Positions 25,621-34,214 of a DNA stretch of 64,000 bases are shown piece by piece. The notes beneath the pieces are model-generated. The model worked only from the letters and a program-made list of their open reading frames with translations, was not told the origin of the DNA and did no database searches. Positions within the stretch are counted from its first letter, which is position 1. Each line of letters starts with the position of its first letter. Source of the DNA: Roseobacter cerasinus (lineage in GTDB: Bacteria > Pseudomonadota > Alphaproteobacteria > Rhodobacterales > Rhodobacteraceae); NCBI RefSeq assembly GCF_009811755.1, contig NZ_BLIV01000011.1, forward strand, positions 1-64,000, written 5' to 3'. The translations under genes and the position numbers were made by a program.

Positions 25621-26713
25621 CGCTGACCTGATCAACGAATTGCAGACCCGTGGCATGCGGCTGGTCGATCCGTCCGCCGGGATGGAGAGCCGCCGGGGCG
25701 GCGCCGGCCCCACGGACCACAAGGCCGTGACCGTGGGCGACACGACGGTGATGGTGCCGGTGCATACCGCCCCCGCCTTTGACAGCCCCTATCTGGTGCA
25801 GGCCCCGGGTGCGGATGGTCTGGCCGAGGTCACCAAATCCGGCGTGTCCCTGGGGCAGGTCCGGTTTCCGACGCGGCCCCGGTTCTACGACCTCAAGACC
25901 GCCGATGGCGTGGACTACTGGAAGATCGCGACGCTGCATTCCAGGGACGTGCTGGCCACCACCGTTTTGCAGACCTGTATCCGCTATGAGAGCCGCAAGA
26001 AGACTTGCAAGTTCTGCTCCATCGGGCAATCGCTCGCGGCAGGGCGCACCATCGCCTACAAAACACCCGCACAGCTGGCCGAGGTCGCCAAGGCGGCAGT
26101 GGAGCTCGACGGCGTCAAGCACATGGTGATGACCACCGGCACGCCCGCAGGCAAAGACCGGGGCGCTGCCGTCATGGCCGAGAGTGCGGCAGCCATCAAA
26201 GCGGCGGTGGACCTGCCCCTTCAGGCGCAATGCGAACCGCCCGAGGAGGACGCCTGGCACGCCCGCATGGCCGAAGCCGGAGTCGACACGCTGGGCATGC
26301 ATCTGGAGGCGGTCACGCCAGAGGTGCGCGCGCGGATCATGCCCGGCAAGGCGCAAGTCAGCCTTGAGAAATACTTTTCCAGCTTCAAGGCTGCAGTGAA
26401 GGTCTTTGGGCGCGGTCAGGTCTCGACCTACATCCTCGCAGGGCTGGGCGACACGCCAGAGGCGATCCTTGAGACCTCGCAAGAGCTCTGCAAGATTGGC
26501 GTCTACCCCTTTGTGGTGCCTTTTGTGCCGGTCTCGGGCACGCCGCTCGAAAGCCATCCGGCGCCGGGTGCGGATTTCATGGCACAGATCCTCAGGCCGC
26601 TCTCGGGCATGATCCTACGCGCAGGGATGAGTGCCGAAAGCTCCAAGGCGGGCTGCGCGAAATGCGGCGCCTGCTCGGCGCTCTCGGTCTATGAAAAGCT
26701 GAGGGCGTCATGA
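25613..26713 (+). CDS. MSMEG_0568-family radical SAM protein
   Basis: A 366-residue radical SAM enzyme of the Nit1C cluster, distantly like biotin synthase. The cysteines are Cys122, Cys132 and Cys135 ([18 protein letters not shown]), that is, a CX9CX2C spacing instead of CX3CX2C. A C-terminal group (GCAKCGACS) could bind a second cluster. Its reaction is unknown. It overlaps the nitrilase gene by eight bases and the GNAT gene by four, so the operon is tightly coupled. Confidence 0.9.
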   Translation: MSDADLINELQTRGMRLVDPSAGMESRRGGAGPTDHKAVTVGDTTVMVPVHTAPAFDSPYLVQAPGADGLAEVTKSGVSLGQVRFPTRPRFYDLKTADGVDYWKIATLHSRDVLATTVLQTCIRYESRKKTCKFCSIGQSLAAGRTIAYKTPAQLAEVAKAAVELDGVKHMVMTTGTPAGKDRGAAVMAESAAAIKAAVDLPLQAQCEPPEEDAWHARMAEAGVDTLGMHLEAVTPEVRARIMPGKAQVSLEKYFSSFKAAVKVFGRGQVSTYILAGLGDTPEAILETSQELCKIGVYPFVVPFVPVSGTPLESHPAPGADFMAQILRPLSGMILRAGMSAESSKAGCAKCGACSALSVYEKLRAS

Positions 26714-27258
26714 GCTTTCAGAACGCCCGCGTCTTCCTCTCGCCCGATTTCATCATCCGGGCTGCGTCGCAGCCGTGGGAGCTTGATGGCGTGCGCGATC
26801 TGCGCCACCGCGTCTTTGTCGAGGAACAGAAGATCTTTGCCACCACTGACCGGGATGCGACCGACGCCATCGCCCTGCCGCTGGCCGCGATCAGCACGCT
26901 GGCCTCCGAGGCGGATCAGGTCGTCGGCACCGTGCGCATTCACGAGGACAGCCCGCGCATCTGGCGCGGCTCGCGGCTGGCGGTGACGGAAACCCACCGG
27001 CGCATGGGGCGGCTCGGCGCTGAGCTCATACGGCTGGCGGTCTGCACCGCCCATGGCCGGGGGTGCGACCGGTTTCTGGCGCAGGTGCAGATGCAGAATG
27101 TGACCCTCTTCCAGCGTCTGCACTGGGCTCCGCTGCGCGAAATCGAAGTGCACGGCGTGCCGCATATGGAGATGCAGGCGGATCTTGCCGCCTATCCGCC
27201 CATTCCCGATCCTTTCGTGGGGTGGAAGACCCTATCAGCCAAGCGGGGGCGGCGGTGA
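26710..27258 (+). CDS. MSMEG_0567/Sll0786-family N-acetyltransferase
   Basis: A 182-residue GNAT-fold protein. VRDLRHRVFVEEQKIF is the typical N-terminal strand-helix, and RLAVTETHRRMGRLGAELIRLAV is the acetyl-CoA pyrophosphate loop region, followed by FLAQVQMQNVTLFQRLHW. It is the standalone acetyltransferase module of Nit1C; in some species it is fused to the next protein. The acceptor is unknown. It overlaps the following gene by one base (TGATG). Confidence 0.88.
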   Translation: MSFQNARVFLSPDFIIRAASQPWELDGVRDLRHRVFVEEQKIFATTDRDATDAIALPLAAISTLASEADQVVGTVRIHEDSPRIWRGSRLAVTETHRRMGRLGAELIRLAVCTAHGRGCDRFLAQVQMQNVTLFQRLHWAPLREIEVHGVPHMEMQADLAAYPPIPDPFVGWKTLSAKRGRR

Positions 27259-28241
27259 TGAAGCCGCATATCCCTCTGCGCCAGATGGTGCGCGACCTGC
27301 GGGATCATCCTTCGGTGCGCGGCAAGCTCGACATCGCACAGAGCATAGGGACGCTGGGCCTGACCGCCAACAGCACAGGCCAGCCGGGGGATGACTGCGC
27401 GGTGCTGCCCACCAAAGACGGCTATGATCTTTTCGCCTGCGAAGGCTTCATCAATGCCTTTGTCGAGGCCGACCCGTGGTTTGCGGGCTGGTGCGGCGTG
27501 ATGGTGAACATCTCTGACATCCTGTCGATGGGTGGGCGCCCGCGCTGCGTGACCAATGCGATCTGGGCCCCCAATGCGGAGCAGGCGCAGCCGGTTCTGG
27601 CCGGGATGAAAGCCGCCGCCCAAGCCTATGGCGTGCCCATCGTGGGCGGCCACACCAACCTGCGGACGGAGGCGCTGCAACTGTCCGTCTCGATCCTCGG
27701 CCATGCGCGGGCGGTGATCTCCAGCTTCACTGCGCGGCCGGGTGAAGTGTTGATCGCTGCCGTTGACCTGCGCGGCAGCTATCGCGAGCCCTTTGACAAT
27801 TGGAACGCCGCGCTGACCACGCCGCCCACGGCCCTGCGCGCCGCGCTATCGATCCTGCCCGAAATCGCGGAGGCGGGCCTGGCCACCGGCGGCAAGGACA
27901 TCAGCCAGGGTGGCATTGTGGGCACGGCGCTCATGCTGGCCGAAGCCTCCGGCGTCGGCATCGACATCCAGTTGGAGGCGCTGCCCCGTCCCGAAGGCGT
28001 CGAGCTGGGCCGCTGGCTGCGCAGCTTTCCCAGCTTCGGCTTCCTGCTGACTGCAGCGGCAAAGGATGCCGACGCCATCTGTGACGCCTTCCACTGCCAT
28101 GGCGTCTCGGCCAGCATTTGTGGCGATGTCACCGATGGCTCCGCCGTGCATCTGACCAGCCGCGAAGGCTCCACGCCCTTTTGGGACTACGCCCGTACCC
28201 CCTACCTCAACCTTTCCCCGCAGGAGGCCCGCCATGCCTGA
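27258..28241 (+). CDS. Sll0787-family AIR-synthase-like protein
   Basis: A 327-residue protein of the PurM/HypE/SelD ATP-binding superfamily. Key elements are the DDCAVLP box near residue 43, GWCGVMVNISDILSMGGRPRCV, PIVGGHTNLRTEALQLSVSILG and TGGKDISQGGIVGTALMLAEASGVG. Such enzymes make phosphoryl intermediates of amides or thio-compounds. The ATG at 27258 overlaps the previous stop. It is the fifth gene of Nit1C, and its substrate is unknown. Confidence 0.9.
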   Translation: MKPHIPLRQMVRDLRDHPSVRGKLDIAQSIGTLGLTANSTGQPGDDCAVLPTKDGYDLFACEGFINAFVEADPWFAGWCGVMVNISDILSMGGRPRCVTNAIWAPNAEQAQPVLAGMKAAAQAYGVPIVGGHTNLRTEALQLSVSILGHARAVISSFTARPGEVLIAAVDLRGSYREPFDNWNAALTTPPTALRAALSILPEIAEAGLATGGKDISQGGIVGTALMLAEASGVGIDIQLEALPRPEGVELGRWLRSFPSFGFLLTAAAKDADAICDAFHCHGVSASICGDVTDGSAVHLTSREGSTPFWDYARTPYLNLSPQEARHA

Positions 28242-28512
28242 GACCCGGTTCACCGTCCGCTGGCCCGATGGCCGGACGGAGCAGCTCTATTCCCCTTCGA
28301 CCGTGGTGCGAGACCACCTGACCGCAGGTCAGACCTACCCGCTGGAAGATTTCACGCAGCGCTGTCGCGTGGCACTGGAACAGGCCAGCACGCGGGTCGA
28401 GGCGAAATACGGCTACCGCTGCACCAGCGCCGACGACCAACTGGCCCAGATTGAGCGTAAGGTCAGCACCTTCAAAGCACCCGCAGATGTTGTCTGCCTC
28501 TCGATTTCATAA
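28234..28512 (+). CDS. MSMEG_0570-family nitrogen starvation response protein
   Basis: A 92-residue protein beginning ETRFTVRWPDGRTEQLYSPSTV, continuing DHLTAGQTYPLEDFTQRCRVALEQAS and RVEAKYGYRCTSADDQLAQIE. It matches the small sixth member of Nit1C. No catalytic residues are evident, so it could be an adaptor or regulatory subunit. It overlaps the preceding gene by eight bases. Confidence 0.88.
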   Translation: MPETRFTVRWPDGRTEQLYSPSTVVRDHLTAGQTYPLEDFTQRCRVALEQASTRVEAKYGYRCTSADDQLAQIERKVSTFKAPADVVCLSIS

Positions 28513-28522
28513 GGATCCCATC

Positions 28523-29779
28523 ATGACCCATCGCGATCATATCCCAGTTGTCATCGTCGGCGGCGGTCAGGCTGGCCTATCCGTCAGCTACTACCTGACC
28601 CAACAGGGGCTCGACCACGTCGTGCTGGAGCGTCACGAGAAGTTCCACTCCTGGCGTGTCAACCGGTGGGACAGCTTCTGCCTTGTGACCCCGAACTGGC
28701 AATGCCGCCTGCCAGGGTTTCCGTACAGAGGCGACGACCCGGACGGCTTCATGGTCAAGGAGGAGATCACCGACTACCTTGATGCCTTCGCCGACACCTT
28801 CGCGCCGCCCATCGTCGAGCACTGTGAAGTAACCCGGATCGCCAAGCGCCCCGGCGGCGGCTATCTGGTGGACACGAGCCAGGGCAACTACTCGACCGAT
28901 CAGGTGGTGATCGCGACAGGGGGCTATGACAACCCCATCGTGCCGCCCTATGCTGATCAGCTCGACCCGTCGATCCTGCAGATGCATTCGGTTGACTACC
29001 GCCGCCCCGATCAGATGCCTGAAGGTGCCACCCTGATCGTGGGCACCGGCCAATCCGGCGTGCAGCTGATGGAAGATCTGCACCTCGAAGCGCGTGACGT
29101 GCATCTCGCCGTGGGGCCCGCGCCGCGCTCCCCGCGCAAGTATCGCGGGCGCGACGCCATCGACTGGCTCTATGACATGGGCCACTATGAAATCACCATC
29201 GACAAACACCCCAACCCGCAGCATGCCCTGACCAAGACCAACCACTATATGAGCGGGCGCGACGGCGGGCATGAGATTGACCTGCGCCGTTTCGCCGCCG
29301 AAGGCGTGTCGCTGTATGGATCGGTCAGCGGGATGCAGGGCAGCACAGTCGAATTTCTGCCTGATCTTGAAGCGAACCTCGATGACGCCGACGCAAGCTA
29401 TCTTGGCATCCGCACGGCCATTGACGCCTTTATCGAGAAAAACGGCATCGACGCGCCAGCAGAGCCTCCGTTTGAGAAACTCTGGCGGCCGGAGCAGGAG
29501 ATCACGCAGATTGACTGTGAAGCGGCGGGCATCACCTCGATCCTCTGGGCCATCGGCTTCCGTCCGAACTATGGCTGGATCGACGTCGATGTCTTTGACG
29601 CGCAGGGCCGCCCGCAGTTCCACCGAGGCGTCTGCCGCGAAGACGGGTTTTACTTCATCGGGCTGGGCTGGCTCAACACCTGGGGGTCGGGCCGGTTTTT
29701 GGGCATCGACGAAGACTCGCGCTACCTTGCGGATGCCATCTTGGCGCAGTCAAAGCAGACGCTTCGAACCGCGTCATAG
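28523..29779 (+). CDS. MSMEG_0569-family flavin-dependent oxidoreductase
   Basis: A 418-residue flavoprotein resembling flavin monooxygenases. The FAD Rossmann motif GGGQAG is at 13-18, a second nucleotide fold appears as LIVGTGQSGVQ, and the C-terminal GxxGW segment YFIGLGWLNTWGSGRF is characteristic of this subgroup. AAGGATCCC precedes the ATG at 28523; an upstream in-frame start at 28451 lies inside the previous gene. It is the last Nit1C gene and presumably oxygenates the pathway substrate. Confidence 0.92.
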   Translation: MTHRDHIPVVIVGGGQAGLSVSYYLTQQGLDHVVLERHEKFHSWRVNRWDSFCLVTPNWQCRLPGFPYRGDDPDGFMVKEEITDYLDAFADTFAPPIVEHCEVTRIAKRPGGGYLVDTSQGNYSTDQVVIATGGYDNPIVPPYADQLDPSILQMHSVDYRRPDQMPEGATLIVGTGQSGVQLMEDLHLEARDVHLAVGPAPRSPRKYRGRDAIDWLYDMGHYEITIDKHPNPQHALTKTNHYMSGRDGGHEIDLRRFAAEGVSLYGSVSGMQGSTVEFLPDLEANLDDADASYLGIRTAIDAFIEKNGIDAPAEPPFEKLWRPEQEITQIDCEAAGITSILWAIGFRPNYGWIDVDVFDAQGRPQFHRGVCREDGFYFIGLGWLNTWGSGRFLGIDEDSRYLADAILAQSKQTLRTAS

Positions 29780-30012
29780 CAGCGGTCCCAGCTCTTAAAG
29801 ACACGACCAGCGCGTCTCCAGGCGCACGGCTCGGCTGGCACGTTTTGGTCCAATCGTGGATGAGTAACTGCCCCGCCTCGACAACATCGATAGAGAGCTG
29901 ATCGTGGAAGTCGGCCGCCAGGTTACAGCCGCTTTTCGCGATACGAAAGCGAACCCGTCTCGATGGACCTGCCTCTGACCCAAACAACTGAGAACCACCA
30001 CCCCACAAAAAA

Positions 30013-30037
30013 GGCGGCGCCTTGTTCAAGCGCCGCC
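30013..30037 (-). terminator. Rho-independent terminator of the VPLPA-CTERM gene
   Basis: On the minus strand GGCGGCGC, a 9-base loop and GCGCCGCC are followed by a run of six T residues. It lies 24 bases after the stop of the gene at 30061-30801. Confidence 0.85.
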
Positions 30038-30060
30038 AACATGGCTGACTGACAGCTGGT

Positions 30061-30801
30061 CTATACCGTTTTGCGCCGTTTCAGCGCGGCGGCACCCGCC
30101 AAAGCAGTCAAGAGCAATGCGCCACCCGCGGGGAGTGGTACTGGCGCGACCGTGACGTTGATGGACGCCTCAGATATCTCATTATTGACCGAAGCGCGCA
30201 GTGCAAAGCTATACTCTCCCGGCGCAAAAATTGAGAAAGGTGTGAATGCTGGCGGAGTGACACCTGGCACAAGTGCAGATGTGAGAAACCCAAAAGACGC
30301 ATTCTGACTGCCTTCGATGAACGATAGGCCGCCAGCCCCCGGCACTGAGCCGAAGTCGATCACACCCATGAGCGAGTCGTCGGTGTTCGTCCCCGGGTCG
30401 AGGTCATAGAGCAGCTGCAGGTTCACGTCGCTTATCGTGAAGCTATCCGGGCCGACGAGTTCTGCGGCGAAGCTGAAGTTCCATTTGCTGGCACCAGGGC
30501 TGCCACCAATCGATTCGCCAGGTTCGACAGTGTATGTGCCTGCGCCGTCATCGACTGGCGCAGGGCTCGAAAACCTCGGTGTGGCCATAATGCCCATCCG
30601 CAGGATCGTATCCGTACCGCTGATCCCGATCTCTGTAATGGACCCTGGCGCGGTCGGAATGCCGGAGCCGCCAAAAGTGACGGTATTGCTGAAAGCGGCG
30701 TCAATATCGCCAAACGAAGTGAACGTCGGCGTAATAGGCGCAGCGTAGGCGCTGGCACCAGCCAAAGCAAAAGTGGCTGCATAGACAAGTTTTTTGAACA
30801 T
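30061..30801 (-). CDS. VPLPA-CTERM surface protein
   Basis: A 246-residue secreted protein. The signal peptide covers about residues 1-20 (AGASAYAAP) and the C-terminus is VPLPAGGALLLTALAGAAALKRRK, the VPLPA-CTERM sorting signal: motif, hydrophobic helix, basic tail. Such proteins are processed by an exosortase and often belong to extracellular matrix. The middle is beta-rich and unrecognised. The ATG at 30801 is chosen for the signal peptide and the GGGGA before it; the frame extends to 30885. No exosortase is in the window. It lies just outside the 18-bp repeat at 31276. Confidence 0.88.
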   Translation of the reverse strand: MFKKLVYAATFALAGASAYAAPITPTFTSFGDIDAAFSNTVTFGGSGIPTAPGSITEIGISGTDTILRMGIMATPRFSSPAPVDDGAGTYTVEPGESIGGSPGASKWNFSFAAELVGPDSFTISDVNLQLLYDLDPGTNTDDSLMGVIDFGSVPGAGGLSFIEGSQNASFGFLTSALVPGVTPPAFTPFSIFAPGEYSFALRASVNNEISEASINVTVAPVPLPAGGALLLTALAGAAALKRRKTV

Positions 30802-31275
30802 GATTTCCCCAATTGAAAAGAATCCCCGACGGCAGATTATGGCTGAAACCGCGTTAGACAAGACGAAATGCAGCAATTTTTGCAACTATGAGGGCGGCAG
30901 ATCGACTATGACGAGTTGCACGGCACGCTCTTCTAGTATGTCGGGTATTGTGGCCTTCTAAGTGGGGCGACAAGGGCCAGGTCATGCCGAAAAATAGGAT
31001 TTGGATCGCGCTAGTCAGCTGCAGTATCCGTACACATTCACAAGCCGTTCAGAAGTTGCCTAGACAGAGTTTTTGAATATTGCAGGGGTTAATGCGATTG
31101 GATGTTCCAATGCTGCCCCGGCGCGCGCAAAGAGCTCATCGCTGATCGATCCAAGGGCATTCAGAGCGGCACTCATCAACAGTGGGGTCAAGTGCCGAGA
31201 GTCCAACCCTTTTGTGCAACACGACAACCAACTGCACAGAGCACCAGACCTTAAAATGTTGATTTTTTAATAGAC
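30802..31275. other. Intergenic region without a recognised gene
   Basis: It holds the promoter side of the VPLPA-CTERM gene and AT-richer sequence with frequent stops in all frames. No gene or RNA was recognised. It ends at the 18-bp tRNA-Arg copy. Confidence 0.5.
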
Positions 31276-31293
31276 TGGCGATCCCTGAAGGAC
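31276..31293 (-). repeat. Distal att-like copy of the tRNA-Arg 3' end
   Basis: TGGCGATCCCTGAAGGAC, identical to 35421-35438; the bases on either side differ. It includes the CCA end of the tRNA. Confidence 0.75.
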
Positions 31294-31338
31294 ATCACTA
31301 ATCTATAAAAAAACAAAGAGTTATACTGTAAAACCAGG

Positions 31339-31803
31339 GTGACCGCACACATTGATTTTCAATGCTTTTTTAGCGCGCCTGTAAAGTCACCCCACCCCCT
31401 CAACGTATCAGCGCCAGTTCCAAGTCGGCGCAGCGCCGGGCTGGCTACCGGTCAGGATGGGGGCGAGAATACCCCCGACGGCGCCATACTTCGGTTCGAT
31501 CAGAGCGGCGCCGTCATATTCGATCTCTTCTTCAATTGGGCCCACTTTGCTCTTCTGTCGCTTCACAGCGCCGGTGATGGCAGCGTCTTCGGATATGAGC
31601 CGATGACGGGCGGTCTTCCCTATGTCGCATTCATTGGCGACTTGCCGATGAAGTTCACAAGTCCATCCCCCATGAAGGTGCACAAGGCTGCAGATGCTTG
31701 GCGCCACGCGGAACTTGCAAAGATCGCAAGGGCCAAAGCGGCGAAGGTCGCGCGGTTAGAAGCTGCTCGCAAAGCCAGAGAGGAACGCAAGACCGATGCG
31801 TGA
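31339..31803 (+). CDS. Doubtful hypothetical open frame in the island
   Basis: A possible 154-residue protein. The central part (DGAILRFDQSGAVIFDLFFNW, GDGSVFGYEPMTGG) and an alanine/lysine-rich C-terminal helix (AKIARAKAAKVARLEAARKA) read like protein sequence, but there is no clear ribosome site. The complementary strand also has a 99-codon open frame, and no family was recognised. It could be a remnant of an island gene. Confidence 0.3.
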   Translation: MTAHIDFQCFFSAPVKSPHPLNVSAPVPSRRSAGLATGQDGGENTPDGAILRFDQSGAVIFDLFFNWAHFALLSLHSAGDGSVFGYEPMTGGLPYVAFIGDLPMKFTSPSPMKVHKAADAWRHAELAKIARAKAAKVARLEAARKAREERKTDA

Positions 31804-31883
31804 ACCTTCGACAGCCGAACAACTTCTGACCTGGCATGTGCAGGCTCTGTCCGGGGCGCAGCCCGATCGCCACGACGGCGACA

Positions 31884-32136
31884 GGGCTTGGATGCCGGTG
31901 CGCTTCATGCAGGTAGCTACATGCAACCGCCCAATGGTAAAGCCTTCTTGCCGCAAGAGACCCTTCATCATCCGACTTCCCGCGAACGGATACTCCATGT
32001 GAAGCTCGTCAATCCGACGCATCAGTTTGAGATCATCTTCGCTGGTGGGGCGCGGCTCGTAATACAGACTGCCCCGGCTAATCCCGAGCAGATCGGCTTG
32101 GCAGCTCAGGCTCAAGGCGTGGTCACGATCCGTCAT
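31884..32136 (-). pseudogene. IS3-family transposase OrfB, N-terminal fragment
   Basis: About 84 residues read as the start of an IS3-type OrfB: DRDHALSLSCQADLLGISRGSLYY, then RRIDELHMEYPFAGSRMMKGLLRQEGFTIGRLHVATCMKRTGI. After GIQAL the similarity stops abruptly and the DDE catalytic core is missing, although the frame stays open to 31756. It overlaps the end of orfA by four bases, as in intact IS3 elements that use frameshifting. The element has lost its 3' half. Confidence 0.85.
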
Positions 32137-32444
32137 TTCTTTGCGCTCGGCAACAGACCGGCCTTGTTTAGCGCTCCCTCTAAAAAATCATTCTCCAGCA
32201 TCAGCTGGCCAATCTTCGCGTGCAACGATTTGACATCGATCTCGGGCTCTTTCGACGCTTTCGGATTGTCATCAAAGACATCCGTCACGCCGTCGAGAAG
32301 CTGATCCTTCCACTGCTTGATCTGATTGGGATGCACATCGAACAGCGTCGCCAGTTAGCTCATCGTCTTGTCGCCCTTCAAAGCCGCCAATGCGACTTTC
32401 GCCTTGAAAGCAGGGCTGTGGTTCCGTCGTGGTCGTTTTGCCAT
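32133..32444 (-). pseudogene. IS3-family OrfA with an in-frame stop
   Basis: Read from the ATG at 32444 it starts MAKRPRRNHSPAFKAKVALA, then GDKTMS, a TAA stop near 32355, and continues in the same frame LATLFDVHPNQIKQWKDQLL to the normal end NKAGLLPSAKK. This is the helix-turn-helix and leucine-zipper subunit of an IS3 transposase. One nonsense change where GAA (Glu) is usual breaks it. With the truncated OrfB, the element is dead. Confidence 0.85.
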
Positions 32445-32725
32445 CTTCGCTCCTTCGTCCCGGCACGCTGCCGGATCAGGAGCGGAAAATCCACCTAGTT
32501 CAACTGTTCAAATTTGTCGGGCCGCTTCTTTACGCAAGCACCTGTGCCGAAGGATCATCTGGTTTCGCAGTCACAGTGGACAAAACCGTTGACGAAAAAT
32601 TGGATCATGTGTTTGATTGACTTGGGTGCTGGTTAAAGGTTCGGCCATACTTTCTTACATCATCACGTTCGTGTAGTTTTGCGCACCCCTTCGAATTCTT
32701 TAAAGCGATTGAGAGGGATGGAGAT

Positions 32726-33538
32726 ATGAGCTATCGCAAACTACTTTCTGTCTTTGCCGCAGTGTCAGTGATACCGGCGTCGTCAGCCGTTCAGGCTGCG
32801 ACAATTGTCTTGTACGATCAAGACTTTGAAAATCCCGTCGGTTACAACAATGACGGTGGAGATGTCAGCATCTTTCGAAATGTAAATCAGCATTACGGAG
32901 GTCAGCCCCCGGGATTCAGTTTCGCCCAACGTTTTACCGTTGAGACTTTGAACGTAACAGGGTCAGCGCGAGGTGGTGGCACAGCTGCTTTTGGTACTGG
33001 TTGGAGCGATCCCTCTGGAATCGGAGGTGATTACGCAATTGGCATGTTGGCAAATCGTCAAAGTGATCTGCTTGGATTGAGCTTTGACGTTGGGAATCTT
33101 GATTTTTTGAATTTCCGGATCGACGTATCCAGTATTGATCTTTCGACGTTCTCTGGTCCCTTTGTACCGGATGGAGCTGTTCCAACGTTCCGTTTCAGTT
33201 TGTTTGATAACCCAACGGGCAATCTCTCGGTCGGTACGGGTACCTTGCTTGATCAGGTTGATTTTACTGGGACGGCCTCAGCGAGGGAAGTTTTCGATTG
33301 GTCACGAGGAACATTTGGTCTGTCTACCGCAGGTAACACGAATGGCAATGTGACTTTTCAGATTGATCTATTGCCCGGCGCTGGTTACGGTGCCTTTGAT
33401 AACTTGCGCATCGCCGCATCTGATGACGAAGGTGATGTTGGGGATGATGTAAGTCCCGTTCCCTTGCCAGCGAGTGCCTTGTTGCTTGGATTGGGAATTG
33501 CAAGTTTGGGTAGACTGCGGCGCAGGAAGCAGGTGTAA
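32726..33538 (+). CDS. VPLPA-CTERM surface protein (island-borne)
   Basis: A 270-residue secreted protein: signal peptide at about 1-24 (SAVQAAT), a beta-rich body with many Gly, Asp and Asn residues (FGTGWSDPSGIGGDYAIG; GAGYGAFDNLRI), and the sorting tail VPLPASALLLGLGIASLGRL plus a basic end. GAGAGGGATGGAGAT precedes the ATG. Codon use is markedly AT-richer than in neighbouring core genes, which fits acquisition with the island. The body is not obviously related to the other VPLPA protein at 30061. Its role may be extracellular or biofilm-related. Confidence 0.87.
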   Translation: MSYRKLLSVFAAVSVIPASSAVQAATIVLYDQDFENPVGYNNDGGDVSIFRNVNQHYGGQPPGFSFAQRFTVETLNVTGSARGGGTAAFGTGWSDPSGIGGDYAIGMLANRQSDLLGLSFDVGNLDFLNFRIDVSSIDLSTFSGPFVPDGAVPTFRFSLFDNPTGNLSVGTGTLLDQVDFTGTASAREVFDWSRGTFGLSTAGNTNGNVTFQIDLLPGAGYGAFDNLRIAASDDEGDVGDDVSPVPLPASALLLGLGIASLGRLRRRKQV

Positions 33539-33687
33539 AACTAACTTGCGCGGTGGCAGTACTCCCGTTTGGATTGGTCCAGCACACGAGAAGTCTATTG
33601 GTTGGCTAGTTATGCAGGAGGACGACCTGAGCAAACCTTGAGAGTGTCAAAAGGGGCTACCAGTTTAGGCGGCTCTTTTCTCGCCTA

Positions 33688-34010
33688 TGGCGAGACAGCT
33701 TTGAGACGCGCCGCTGCCTGGTTCCCGGGACTGCTTATGCCGAAGCAACGGGCTGCAATCCAGCGACCTAACATTGGGCCAACGTGAAGGATGCGGAGGG
33801 CTTTGCCTTTGCCGGGATATGGAAGCGCCAGGCCGGAGTGGTGGGCGACACTGAGACTAACGCCACGGTCTATTCCATCATGACCGCCAGCCCAAACAGC
33901 TTCGCCGCGCAGTACCACACCCCCATGCCGTTTATACTTCTTATACTTCCGCCGCAATCCTATGACACATGGCTCAACGGCCCTCCTGACGCTGCCTACA
34001 GCCTGCTCGG
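33688..34010 (+). pseudogene. Degraded SRAP (YedK-like) SOS-associated peptidase gene
   Basis: In one frame the sequence reads WRDSFETRRCLVPGTAYAEA, a stop at 33769-33771, then KDAEGFAFAGIWKR, VYSIMTASPNSFAAQYHTPMPF and SYDTWLNGPP. These are the central and C-terminal motifs of SRAP/HMCES proteins that cross-link to abasic DNA. The N-terminal catalytic cysteine region is missing, a nonsense codon interrupts it, and a small tandem repeat (TTATACTTC, near 33940) has enlarged the PVILPP region. It is a decayed gene within the island. Confidence 0.7.
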
Positions 34011-34214
34011 TGGTATCTCCCAGTTGATAGGGGAAGGCGAAGGCATGCCTGAACAGCCCGCTGCTAGCTTGGGCAGCATGAGGTACTGGCGGTGTCTTGC
34101 TCGGGGAACGATTTGCGGCACAAAGCTGGCGCCCGATCGATCATCATGAATGGCAACCATCGAAATTTCCACGCGACAGGCTATCGTACTTCGGAAAGAT
34201 AAGGATTGCCTTGT

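Noticed and set aside
29780-30029. Minus-strand open frame between the Nit1C flavoprotein and the VPLPA gene terminator
   Set aside because: It runs through the terminator hairpin and into the flavoprotein gene, with no start signal or family.
31888-32304. Plus-strand frame opposite the IS3 remnant
   Set aside because: It is antisense to recognisable transposase coding sequence.
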